A DNA stretch of 64,000 bases from JADGNZ01 sp963715895 (GTDB taxonomy: Bacteria > Acidobacteriota > Thermoanaerobaculia > Gp7-AA8), in NCBI GenBank assembly GCA_963715895.1, contig OY970284.1, positions 1,736,001-1,800,000 of the forward strand, written 5' to 3'. Below, piece after piece: positions 9,126 through 16,973 of this stretch. The notes below the pieces were generated by a model. The model was given only the letters and a program-made list of their open reading frames with translations. It did not search any database and had not been told where the DNA came from. A program made the translations under genes and the position numbers. Position 1 is the first letter of the stretch. Each line of letters begins with the position of its first letter.

Positions 9126-9152
9126 TAAGAGTGGATGAAGAGTTTCGAAAGG
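9126..9152 (-). promoter_or_regulatory. Candidate KdpE-type operator before the membrane protein
   Basis: The 27-bp element matches that at 11201-11227 at 25 of 27 positions by eye. On the minus strand it reads TTTCGAAA then two TCTT blocks 11 bp apart. It lies 79 nt before the ATG at 9047 and immediately after the stop of the KimA-like gene. Confidence 0.55.
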
Positions 9153-9155
9153 CGA

Positions 9156-11156
9156 CTACAGCACGCGAATGGGCAGGACCATGGCCTGGATGCCGTCGAA
9201 CTGCAGCCGGCGCTGAATGGCGTGGGGTGTCTCGTTGTGGAGCAGCCGGTGATACCACTTCTCTTCCTTGAAGATCAGGCGTCCGGTGAAGAAGATGGCG
9301 CGCGGAAATTCCTTTGCAACCTCCAGGCAGATTGCCTCGACCGTCGCCACCGCTTCGGTGCCGATGGCCATCCGGTAGTCAGCGCGGAAGCCGTGAGCCT
9401 GCGCCCAGCGCACATACGCGAGCAGATTCTCCTCGGTGCTCGTTTGCAGGCGATCGAGCTCCTCGACACCCTTGAAGTTCCCTGAGTCGACCACCGCCGC
9501 CGAGACGAAAACGAATTGTTTGAAGTAATCCGGAAAGGCCTTGTAAATCGACAGGATCTGATGCAGTCCGAATCCGGAGAACGAGGAGATGCTGATCACG
9601 GCGGTAGGCACTTTTGTATCCAGCTCCGAGGGGACGACCGGCCCGGGTTTCTGTTCAGGAAGCGGCATCGTCGTCAGAATCTCGTCGAGCCGCCGGAGGC
9701 CGTCGCGAACGTCGTCGTAATGACGCCGGATGGCGAAGCATAGGGCGATGAGGACTCCGGTGATGACGACCGTCACCCAGCCGCCTTGTGAGAATTTCTC
9801 GAACGTCGTGATGACCAGAATGCTGAGACACATCACCAGTCCGGTGCCGTGAATTGCGAGCTGGCTCTTCCACTTCGGTTCTTTCTCGCGGTCTTTGATC
9901 CAGTGCCGCGCCATTCCCAGCTCTGTCAGGGAAAAGGTAATGAACACGTTGATGGAGTACATGACCACCAGCGTGAGGATGTCCCCTCGGGTATACAGCA
10001 GCGCTGCCGCGGCGGCGACGCCCATCATGTAGACGCCGTTCTTGGTGACGAGGCGGTCGGACAACTGACTGAAGCGATGCGGCATCCACGAATCGAGGGC
10101 CATGTTGCTCAGAACCCGTGGACCGTCGAGAAAACCCGTCTGTGCCGCCACGAAGAGAAGCGCGGCCTCCGCGACTAGAGTGAGTATGACAAAGGACATT
10201 CCGGCGGAGAACGGCCCAAGGTGCCAGCGGCCGAACAGGTTGGTCAGCAGCACCGCGTTCATCGTCTTCCCCTCCGCCGGCACCGAATTCGTGAGGAGAT
10301 AGGCGAACATGATTCCGCCCGCGGTGAAGGCCAGCGAAACGGCCATCAGCGCCATGGTCCGCTTCCCCGTGCGGACGCGCGGCTCGCGCAGCATCGACAC
10401 GCCGTTGGAGACCGCTTCGATTCCGGTGTAGGTACCGCCGCCGAGCGAGTAAGCGCGCAGGAGGATGAGCATCAGCGGCAGGAAGCCGATGGTGCTTACG
10501 GAATGGCTGTAGTCCATGTGCGCGTCGTGAAAGACCTTCGGCAGACCCGTTACGTGCGAGCCGATCGCGTAGACGATTGCAAACACATGCGTGATGATGA
10601 ACAGCACGAAGATCGGCGCCAGGACATTCACCGATTCCTTGACGCCGCGTAGATTCAGAACGACGAGGATCAGGAGGATGATGAATTCCGTGAGCAGTTT
10701 GTAGGGTGCCGCCGCCGGCGGAAGGAACGACCAGAGCTGATCGCAACCGCTGGCAATCGATACCGTGATGGTGAGGACATAGTCGACGAGCAGGGCGCAC
10801 CCTGATACGACGCCGACGCGGCTCCCGAGGAGCTTCGTGGCCACCAGGTATCCACCGCCGCCGCCGGGAAAGTGCTGGATGAGGTTCGAGTAGGCGATCG
10901 ATATGACCGCGATCGTCACCGCGGTCATGGCCACGAGCATGATCGACAGGTGCGAGTGCGGCCCGAGCGCTTTGTAGGCTTCTTCGGGACCATAAGCTGA
11001 CGATGACAGCCCATCCGCGCCGAGCCCCACCCACGCCAGAAACGCCACGAGAGAGACGTGGTGAAAGATCTTTGGATCACTCACGTCCCGCGGCGGACCG
11101 ACGATCATCCGCCGCACACGTTGAATCGCCGATTTCTCCGGATGAAGGTCGCTCAC
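9156..11156 (-). CDS. KimA-like APC-family potassium permease
   Basis: The 666-residue protein has about twelve membrane helices followed by a cytoplasmic C-terminal domain of about 170 residues (from roughly residue 495). The N-terminal GLGADGLSSSAYGPEEAYKA block and FPGGGGGYLVATKLLG resemble the LSS-AYGPE motif of KimA (YdaO), a high-affinity K+ importer of the APC superfamily, more than ordinary amino-acid permeases. Neighbouring kdp, kup and kdpE-like genes support K+ as substrate. The upstream operator-like motif, 45 nt before the ATG, suggests control with the rest of the locus. An amino-acid or other cation substrate cannot be excluded. Confidence 0.8.
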   Translation of the reverse strand: MSDLHPEKSAIQRVRRMIVGPPRDVSDPKIFHHVSLVAFLAWVGLGADGLSSSAYGPEEAYKALGPHSHLSIMLVAMTAVTIAVISIAYSNLIQHFPGGGGGYLVATKLLGSRVGVVSGCALLVDYVLTITVSIASGCDQLWSFLPPAAAPYKLLTEFIILLILVVLNLRGVKESVNVLAPIFVLFIITHVFAIVYAIGSHVTGLPKVFHDAHMDYSHSVSTIGFLPLMLILLRAYSLGGGTYTGIEAVSNGVSMLREPRVRTGKRTMALMAVSLAFTAGGIMFAYLLTNSVPAEGKTMNAVLLTNLFGRWHLGPFSAGMSFVILTLVAEAALLFVAAQTGFLDGPRVLSNMALDSWMPHRFSQLSDRLVTKNGVYMMGVAAAAALLYTRGDILTLVVMYSINVFITFSLTELGMARHWIKDREKEPKWKSQLAIHGTGLVMCLSILVITTFEKFSQGGWVTVVITGVLIALCFAIRRHYDDVRDGLRRLDEILTTMPLPEQKPGPVVPSELDTKVPTAVISISSFSGFGLHQILSIYKAFPDYFKQFVFVSAAVVDSGNFKGVEELDRLQTSTEENLLAYVRWAQAHGFRADYRMAIGTEAVATVEAICLEVAKEFPRAIFFTGRLIFKEEKWYHRLLHNETPHAIQRRLQFDGIQAMVLPIRVL

Positions 11157-11200
11157 GTACGGGCTTGCGACTCTATCGACTGAGTGCCGTGTGAAATGCT

Positions 11201-11227
11201 TAAGAGTGGATTAAGACTTTCGAAAGG
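11201..11227 (-). promoter_or_regulatory. Candidate KdpE-type operator before the KimA-like gene
   Basis: On the minus strand the element reads CCTTTCGAAAGTCTTAATCC then ACTCTTA, i.e. TTTCGAAA followed by two TCTTA half sites 11 bp apart. It is nearly identical to 9126-9152 and shares its layout with the larger array at 6561-6638. It is 45 nt from the ATG of the permease, a normal activator or promoter distance. Confidence 0.55.
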
Positions 11228-11228
11228 T

Positions 11229-11645
11229 CAGAGGGCTGAAGGCAGAAGGCAGAAGTGGTTTTGGACTACTTACCTCTCCATTTCTTGATCAGGGAGACGA
11301 AGATCGCGATGAGTTCGGTTGTCTCCGTCTTCAGCGGTTCGAGCTTTTGCGAGGTCATGAACTTCGCACCCTCTACGATTTCCAGCCAATAAAGTGTCTC
11401 TTCCAACTCCATCAGGCCGCCGTTTAGTTTGGCAACGTACTCACTCTTCGACCTGGCACGCAGCGCCTCGCGGAAGTGTGCGCCGGGCGATGTCCCCGAT
11501 CTCAGAAGTTGCCTCGCAATCACGTCCGCAGTTCGATTGGATGGCAGTGCGGACGAAAGCCGAATCATGCGAAGGGCAAAATCACGAGTTCGTTCAACAA
11601 GGTCCATTGCCGCCTCTACTTCTGCCCTCTGCCTTCTGCCTTCTG
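11229..11645. mobile_element. Inverted-repeat cassette carrying a four-helix-bundle gene
   Basis: Purine-rich arms built from AGAAGGC units lie at 11229-11255 and, inverted, at 11619-11645; they match at about 24 of 27 positions. They enclose a single four-helix-bundle gene and sit between the kdpE-like stop (11650) and the candidate operator of the KimA-like gene. The layout looks like a small inserted unit. No transposase or target-site duplication was seen, so mobility is inferred. Confidence 0.5.
11266..11607 (-). CDS. Four-helix-bundle protein (S23/IVS family)
   Basis: The 113-residue, largely helical product contains LRMIRLSSALPSNRTADVIA, QLLRSGTSPGAHFREALRA and the GGLMELEETLYWLE segment, the characteristic order of the four-helix-bundle family also encoded in 23S rRNA intervening sequences. 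The molecular role of the family is unclear; some members associate with mobile or diversity-generating elements. The gene is the only one inside an inverted-repeat cassette in a potassium locus to which it has no obvious functional link. Confidence 0.88.
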   Translation of the reverse strand: MDLVERTRDFALRMIRLSSALPSNRTADVIARQLLRSGTSPGAHFREALRARSKSEYVAKLNGGLMELEETLYWLEIVEGAKFMTSQKLEPLKTETTELIAIFVSLIKKWRGK

Positions 11646-11649
11646 CTTT

Positions 11650-12336
11650 TCAAATCGGCTCCGCGATAAAGCGGTAGCCCACCCACGGCTCGGTGATGAT
11701 GTAGCGCGGTTCGGACGGATTCGGCTCGATCTTTTTGCGCAGGGAGCTCATGTGCACACGCACGGTGTCGGCGCTGGTGCTAGGGGCGGAGCGCCAGACG
11801 CGGGTGATGATCTGTTCGATGAACATCGGCTTGCCGGCGTTGGTGGCCAGTACTTCCAGGAGTGAGAACTCGGTCGGGGTGAGTCGTACCTCGCGTCCGC
11901 TCTGAACGACGCGGCGGCGATCGAGCTCGATGGTCAGGTCGGGGAAGGTGAGCGTGGTGGATGGCGGTGCCGTGCGCCGCAGTTGGGCGCGCACGCGCGC
12001 CAGCAGCTCGGCCATCGAGAAGGGCTTGGTCACGAAATCGTCCGCGCCGAGGTCGAGGGCGCGGACCTTATCGGGATCGGCGCCGCGGACGGAGAGGACG
12101 ATGATCGGAACGCGCGACGTGGCCCGGATGCCGGCGATGAGCTCGAATCCGTCTGAGCGCGGCATGGCCAGATCGGTCAGGACGAGGTCAGGGACATGCG
12201 ATTGAAAGGCGCTCATCCCCTCGGCGCCGTCGGTCGCAGTCACCGTCGCGTAGCCGGCGGCGCGCAGTTCCTTCGACAACGAATCGCGGATGGCCGGATC
12301 GTCATCGACGATGAGGATGACATTGGAGATCGTCAT
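11650..12336 (-). CDS. kdpE: KdpE-like OmpR-family response regulator
   Basis: The 228-residue regulator has an N-terminal receiver domain (acidic DDD at 11-13, phospho-acceptor in LVLTDLAMPRSDG near residue 55, conserved Lys in FVTKPF) and a C-terminal winged helix (TPTEFSLLEVLATNAGKPM, then VRVHMSSLRKKIEP and GYRF). The layout matches KdpE. Its ATG overlaps the stop of the kinase gene by 4 nt (ATGA), so they are translationally coupled. It probably binds the TTTCGAAA/TCTT repeats ahead of the K+ genes; this is inferred. Confidence 0.9.
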   Translation of the reverse strand: MTISNVILIVDDDPAIRDSLSKELRAAGYATVTATDGAEGMSAFQSHVPDLVLTDLAMPRSDGFELIAGIRATSRVPIIVLSVRGADPDKVRALDLGADDFVTKPFSMAELLARVRAQLRRTAPPSTTLTFPDLTIELDRRRVVQSGREVRLTPTEFSLLEVLATNAGKPMFIEQIITRVWRSAPSTSADTVRVHMSSLRKKIEPNPSEPRYIITEPWVGYRFIAEPI

Positions 12337-13799
12337 GCGCGTTCCTCGGGCGGCAGCAAGGCCGCTTGAAGATCGACGCGTGCGATGGTACCGCCGCCGG
12401 GCCGCGGCGCCAGGCCGATACTGCCGCCGTTTGCGGCGGCCAGACCGCGCGCGATCTCCAGGCCGAGGCCACGCTGAGCGAGGTCGGTGGTCTCCGTGGC
12501 GACGTTGCCGTCCGCATCGACCACCCCGGGTGGCAGGCCGGGACCGCGATCGAGGATCTCGATGCGCATCTTGTCCTTATCGAACGGATGTTTGCGCGCC
12601 ACCAGCTCGATCGTCGCGTTCGGCGGCGAGACGCGATGCGCGTTCTCGACGAGGTTGACCAGGATCTCCAGCGCCAGCGACGGATCGACGTAGGCGTCGG
12701 GGCAGTCCGGTTCGACATGAACGGTGATCGGCCGCGCGCCGAAGACGATAGGGAGGTTCTCCCGGGTGGCGCGGAAGAGATCGGCCGGCGGCGTCGGTTC
12801 GCGGTGCGGCTTTGCCTTTCCCGCCTCCAGCCGCGCCATGGCCAGGAGGTTGTCGATGCGGCGCCGCAAACGGGCGGTTTCTTCGGTGATGGCCGCGACG
12901 TCCTCGATCAGCTCGCTGTCGGCTCCGGCGCGCCGCCGGATCGATTCGGTCCGGATCGACACTGCCGTGATCGGCGTGGTCAGGTCGTGCGAGATGGCCC
13001 GCAGCAGCGAGGTCTTGAGCGACTCGCTCTCGCGCAATGCCTGCACGTGCGCGTTCTCTTCCATGAACCGCTCCCGCTCCACCGCCAGCGCCACCAGCCT
13101 CGATGCCGATACCAGCGCCTGCTGCGATGCCTCGGTGCCGCGCGCCACCAGCGCGCCGGTGGTCTTTCCCCCGACAATGAGCGGCAGGTAAACGTCGCGT
13201 CCCAGCGGAGAGGGGAACTCCAGCGGTTCCTTGTGCCGGCCGACGCCGGCGATCAGATCTTCGATCTCGTCCGGCTTGTCGCCGCTCCAGGAGATCACGT
13301 TCTGCCGGAACGGGCTGCCGTCGAAGAGAACGAGCCCGCCCGCGCGCGCGCCGAGGAGTTGCAGCGCGCGACCGGCGGCCTCGCCGAGCGCGCCGACGCG
13401 GTTGGTGGCCGTGAAGAGATCGATGCTCAATCCGTAGAGCGTCTCCAGCTCCATGCGCCGCTGCTCCGCTTTCTCCGCCTGCACCCGTGCCGCGATGACG
13501 AGGCGGTTTACCGTCACCGAGGCAACGAGAAACGCGATCAGCGCAAACCAATTGGCCGGTTCGGCGATCGTGAAGGTGTAGAGCGGCGGAAAGAAGAAGA
13601 AGTTGTAGCAGAGCGTCGCCACGACCGACGACACGGTCCCCGCCAGCAGCCCTCCCCAGACCGAGATCAGGAGGACGGCGATGAGATACGCGAAGCCGAC
13701 CGTGTTCGGATTGAGCCGCAAGGCGCTGCCCGCCGCGGTGACGAAGGCGAGCAAGCCCAGCGCGGCGATCCAGGTGATCAATCGGTTGGTTCGGCGCAT
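12333..13799 (-). CDS. KdpD-like histidine kinase lacking the N-terminal KdpD domain
   Basis: The ~488-residue kinase starts with four tightly packed membrane helices (DUF4118-type, about residues 8-100, containing LRLNPNTVGFAYLIAVLLIS and the CYNFFFFPPLYTFTI motif of KdpD). A GAF-like domain follows, then HisKA with AISHDLTTPITA (phospho-His) and HATPase_c with LEILVNLVENAHR and RGLGLEIARGLAAANGG. This is the C-terminal half of KdpD without the USP-like N-terminus; that half is encoded after kdpC at the window edge. The ATG at 13799 is preferred over a TTG three codons upstream. It is paired with the regulator immediately downstream. Confidence 0.9.
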   Translation of the reverse strand: MRRTNRLITWIAALGLLAFVTAAGSALRLNPNTVGFAYLIAVLLISVWGGLLAGTVSSVVATLCYNFFFFPPLYTFTIAEPANWFALIAFLVASVTVNRLVIAARVQAEKAEQRRMELETLYGLSIDLFTATNRVGALGEAAGRALQLLGARAGGLVLFDGSPFRQNVISWSGDKPDEIEDLIAGVGRHKEPLEFPSPLGRDVYLPLIVGGKTTGALVARGTEASQQALVSASRLVALAVERERFMEENAHVQALRESESLKTSLLRAISHDLTTPITAVSIRTESIRRRAGADSELIEDVAAITEETARLRRRIDNLLAMARLEAGKAKPHREPTPPADLFRATRENLPIVFGARPITVHVEPDCPDAYVDPSLALEILVNLVENAHRVSPPNATIELVARKHPFDKDKMRIEILDRGPGLPPGVVDADGNVATETTDLAQRGLGLEIARGLAAANGGSIGLAPRPGGGTIARVDLQAALLPPEERA

Positions 13800-13852
13800 C
13801 AGGTACAAAGTAGTGAAACACAGGATGGCGTTAAGGGGGACTAAAGAAACGT

Positions 13853-13923
13853 ATCCGCGGATGGCGCAGATGAACGCAGATAAAACCCGTCTTCATCTGC
13901 GTACATCTGCGTCATCTGCGGAT
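13853..13923. repeat. Long imperfect palindrome built from ATCTGCGT units
   Basis: Arms 13853-13881 and 13895-13923 are inverted copies of ATCYGCGKATG-CGCAGATG-ACGCAGAT-type sequence with a 13-nt loop. One arm runs into the stop codon of the upstream peptidase gene and the other ends ~55 nt before the kinase start. It looks like a REP-type genomic repeat and would fold strongly in RNA, so it may also end the peptidase transcript. Confidence 0.65.
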
Positions 13924-14738
13924 CAACGCCCCGACGCGACCGCCTCACCCTTGCCCAACTCCGCCAGCCACCGCCGTTCCCACTCCGCGTTTGACACCCC
14001 GGAGACGCGCGCCAGTGCCTGAACATCGTCCGCGCGGTGGATGCTGACCAGGCGGGTTGTGCCGAGGGTGTCGGCGAGGAACTTCGTGAAGGAGTGGGCC
14101 AGGATGTAGAACGTGCGGCGCTCGTGCTGCGAGGACCACTGCGGGTCATCCGTACCGAACCATGTCCGCGTCTCGCCCGCGGCGCGCGAGCGGGCGATCA
14201 CCAGGCGTGCCTGGGCATCGATCCGGTCGTTGGCGGCGGTCATCACCGGCGCGTAGTAGCCGCCGTACTTCGTCGCCACCGACGAGGCCACCCACTCCGC
14301 GAATCCTTCTTCCAGCCACGTCGGGCCGCCGTCGCCGACGACCGCATGCACGAGCTCGTGGAGATAGGGAGCCGTCCGATCCGGGACGCGATTGCTGTCG
14401 ATGAAGACGCGCGGCTGGTGCCGGGAGGAGCCGGTGTACGTGTGCGACATCTCGACGCCCGGGGAAAGATAGATGACGATGCGCTGCCGCGGCGGATCGA
14501 CCCCGGTGAATTTCGCGATGTCGCCAACCCCTTTCTCGGCGAGCGCGGCGAACTCATCGATCTGCGCGGCGGTCAGCGCCCCTGACGGCGTTCGGACCTC
14601 GACGACGCCCTGGGTGCACACCAGCGGATCCTGGTCGACGGCGGTCATGACCCGGCGGTCGTCCCGAAAATCAGCGAGCACACCCGTGGCCGATAGCGCT
14701 ACAATCCCGGCAATCAACCAAGCGAGACCGCGTCTCAT
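13923..14738 (-). CDS. Secreted HExxH zinc metallopeptidase (peptidase-MA-like)
   Basis: The chosen ATG at 14738 gives ~271 residues starting MRRGLAWLIAGIVALSATGV, a clear signal peptide; an upstream ATG at 14798 would bury it. The catalytic HELVHA motif and the downstream WLEEGFAEW glutamate fit a gluzincin, with the first and second His binding zinc and the first Glu acting as the base. The rest is soluble and helical. The substrate is unknown. It is divergent from the bufferin precursor with ~120 nt between the starts. Confidence 0.8.
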   Translation of the reverse strand: MRRGLAWLIAGIVALSATGVLADFRDDRRVMTAVDQDPLVCTQGVVEVRTPSGALTAAQIDEFAALAEKGVGDIAKFTGVDPPRQRIVIYLSPGVEMSHTYTGSSRHQPRVFIDSNRVPDRTAPYLHELVHAVVGDGGPTWLEEGFAEWVASSVATKYGGYYAPVMTAANDRIDAQARLVIARSRAAGETRTWFGTDDPQWSSQHERRTFYILAHSFTKFLADTLGTTRLVSIHRADDVQALARVSGVSNAEWERRWLAELGKGEAVASGR

Positions 14739-14859
14739 CAAGGTGCAGGAAACTGCATCCGAGGTGCCAGGGGGAGCCGTCTCGTGGGGGGGTCGCATCC
14801 AGTCGGTTGCCGTAAACGTATCTCATTCGTTGTCCAAACAAAATTAGGAGGAGAGTTCC

Positions 14860-15252
14860 ATGAATAGTCGTGATCTGGCCAAGTATCTCGTTCTCGGTGG
14901 TGTCATCGCCGGCCTCAGCGCCGGAACAACCCTGCGTGCCGACCAGGCGAAGTCGAACACGCTCTCGTTCAACCAGTCCTCGCAGGCCGTCCAGATGGCC
15001 GACACGCCCGCGGCGGCCGACAAGCATGCCTGTAAAGGCCTCAACTCGTGCAAGAGCCACGGCAACTGCAAGACCGGCGACAACGGCTGCGCCGGCAAGA
15101 ACTCCTGCAAGGGCAAGGGCGGCTGCGCGTCGAAGGCATACAAACACGACTGCGCCGGCAAGAACGCCTGCAAGGGTCAGGGTCAGGGTGGCAAGAACGA
15201 GTGCAAGGGCAAAGGTTCCTGCGCCGTTCCGCCGGCTCCCGCGAAGTCGTAA
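14860..15252 (+). CDS. bufA: Bufferin-type Cys-rich RiPP precursor (10 Cys)
   Basis: The 130-residue protein has an N-terminal export signal (helix at about residues 9-22) and a Gly/Lys-rich C-terminal half with ten cysteines in CKG, CAGKNSCKGKGGC and CKGKGSC patterns. This matches the Cys-rich BUF precursor class, exported copper-binding peptides whose Cys residues are modified by an MNIO enzyme. AGGAGGAG gives a very strong ribosome binding site. The next three genes are the expected MNIO enzyme, partner and DoxX protein. Copper as the metal follows from work on bufferins; other metals are possible. Confidence 0.88.
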   Translation: MNSRDLAKYLVLGGVIAGLSAGTTLRADQAKSNTLSFNQSSQAVQMADTPAAADKHACKGLNSCKSHGNCKTGDNGCAGKNSCKGKGGCASKAYKHDCAGKNACKGQGQGGKNECKGKGSCAVPPAPAKS

Positions 15253-15317
15253 ATCCATACGCATCTCGCGGGACAGGCGTCGCCCGGCGCCTGTCCCGCA
15301 TCTCCAACGGACATCCA

Positions 15318-16160
15318 ATGAATCGATTCCACTTCCCTGACCTCGGTATCGGCGTGGGGCTACGCACCGTTCATTTCAAACACATCCTGGGAGCGCAGCC
15401 TGACGTCGATTGGTTCGAGGCCCTCTCCGAGAACTACATGGATACGGGCGGCCGTCCGCGCTACGTGCTCGAGAAAGTCGCCGAGCGCTACCCCATCGTG
15501 CTGCACGGCGTTTCGCTCTCGATCGGCGGCACCGACCCGCTCGACTTCGACTACCTCCGAAAACTGAAGGCGCTGGCGAAGTCCGTCAACGCCCGCTGGA
15601 TCTCCGACCACCTCTGCTGGACCGGTGTCAGCGGCCGTAACGTCCACGATCTCCTGCCGATGCCGTACAACGCCGAGTCGCTGCGGCATACGGCCGAGCG
15701 GGTGAAGGTCGTCTCCGACTTTCTGGAGACGCCGCTGGTCGTCGAGAACCCGTCGTCCTACGTCGAGTTCACGACCTCGACGATGACGGAGTGGGATTTC
15801 CTGGCCGAGCTGGCCGCCGAGGCCGATTGCGGGCTGCTGCTCGACGTGAACAACATCTACGTCAGCTCCTTCAACCACAGCTTCGACCCCAACGTCTACG
15901 TCGACGCAATCCCCGCCGACCGCGTCGTGCAGGTTCACCTTGCCGGGCACCAGAACCACGGCACGCACATCATCGACACGCACAACGACTTCGTCATCGA
16001 CGAGGTGTGGTCGCTGTACGGCCGCGCCTGCGAACGAATCGGGAACGTCTCGACGCTGATGGAGTGGGATGCCGACATCCCCGACTTCGAGACCGTGCAC
16101 GCCGAGGCGCGGAAGGCGGAGGAGTTCCGGAGTGTGGAGGTCGTCTATGCCGCCGTCTGA
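15318..16160 (+). CDS. bufB: MNIO (DUF692) multinuclear iron oxidase, BufB
   Basis: The 280-residue TIM-barrel enzyme has the DUF692 residue set: ALSENYM, LHGVSLSIGG, ISDHLCW, VENPSSYVEF, LLLDVNNIYVSSFNHSFD, VQVHLAGH, IIDTHND and LMEWDADIP. The His, Asp and Glu residues in these blocks bind the iron atoms that modify precursor cysteines. The start at 15318 is chosen because the family match begins at once with FPDLGIGVGLR; a longer frame upstream would overlap the precursor in another frame. It lies 65 nt after the precursor and overlaps the next gene by 14 nt. Confidence 0.95.
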   Translation: MNRFHFPDLGIGVGLRTVHFKHILGAQPDVDWFEALSENYMDTGGRPRYVLEKVAERYPIVLHGVSLSIGGTDPLDFDYLRKLKALAKSVNARWISDHLCWTGVSGRNVHDLLPMPYNAESLRHTAERVKVVSDFLETPLVVENPSSYVEFTTSTMTEWDFLAELAAEADCGLLLDVNNIYVSSFNHSFDPNVYVDAIPADRVVQVHLAGHQNHGTHIIDTHNDFVIDEVWSLYGRACERIGNVSTLMEWDADIPDFETVHAEARKAEEFRSVEVVYAAV

Positions 16161-16965
16161 CGGCGCGGTCGGTCTCGCGCCGCTGCAGGAATGGATGCAG
16201 GCCGTGGTCACGCATCACGGCGACGTCTACGAGGCGGCGGATGAAGCGTCGATCGGCGTCGAAACGGTCATCCTCCCCTCGGCCACTCTGCAGCCGATCC
16301 AGCGCGTCGGCATCTACCACGGCATGTACATGCTGCGGATGATCGAGGCGCTCGGCGTCGACTACGGCGCGCTGGCGCACATCCTCGGCGAAGAGACGTT
16401 CGAGGAGCTGGTCCGCGCGTACGTCCTTCGCTTTCCCTCGCGCAGCTACACGCTGAACCGGCTCGGCGATGCGCTGCCGGAGTTCATTGCCGCGTCGAAG
16501 ATGAGGCGTCATGTTTTTCTGCGCGATCTGGCCAGCCTCGAGCTGGCCATGACGCAGGTCTTCGACGAAGACGAAACCGAGCCGCTGCCGGGCGATGCCA
16601 TCTCCTCGATCGCGCCGGAGCAGATCGCCGACGCGCGCATCATCCCCATTCCAGCGCTGCGGCTGGTCGCCGCCGATTACGACGTCAATGAAGCCTTTCA
16701 GGCCTGGCGGGAGGAGCGCACCATCAAGCCGCGCCGCCGGAAGACGTGGATTGCCGTTCACCGCCGCGACTACGGTGTCTTCCGGATGCCGCTCACGCGC
16801 GAGGCCTTCACGTTCCTCGGATTTCTCAAGGCTGGCGAGACCATCGGAAGCGCGATTACCATGTTCCATGGCAGCTTCCGCCGCCTGCCCGAACAGGATG
16901 AATTGTTCACCTGGTTTCGGGATTGGAGCGCCGCGGGCCTGTTCGCCGCCATCGAGGTCCATTAA
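16147..16965 (+). CDS. bufC: DUF2063 recognition partner of the MNIO enzyme, BufC
   Basis: The 272-residue protein starts at the ATG overlapping the end of bufB. An N-terminal helical DUF2063 domain (about residues 8-105) with RVGIYHGMYMLRMIEALGVD and AYVLRFPSRSYTLNRLGDAL is followed by a ~160-residue C-terminal winged-helix-like domain. Such proteins hold the precursor leader for the MNIO enzyme. The 14-nt overlap indicates translational coupling with bufB. Confidence 0.92.
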   Translation: MPPSDGAVGLAPLQEWMQAVVTHHGDVYEAADEASIGVETVILPSATLQPIQRVGIYHGMYMLRMIEALGVDYGALAHILGEETFEELVRAYVLRFPSRSYTLNRLGDALPEFIAASKMRRHVFLRDLASLELAMTQVFDEDETEPLPGDAISSIAPEQIADARIIPIPALRLVAADYDVNEAFQAWREERTIKPRRRKTWIAVHRRDYGVFRMPLTREAFTFLGFLKAGETIGSAITMFHGSFRRLPEQDELFTWFRDWSAAGLFAAIEVH

Positions 16966-16973
16966 GGAGGCTC

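Noticed and set aside
11157..11265. Insertion sequence next to the KimA-like gene
   Set aside because: Only short inverted arms and a four-helix-bundle gene are present; there is no transposase.
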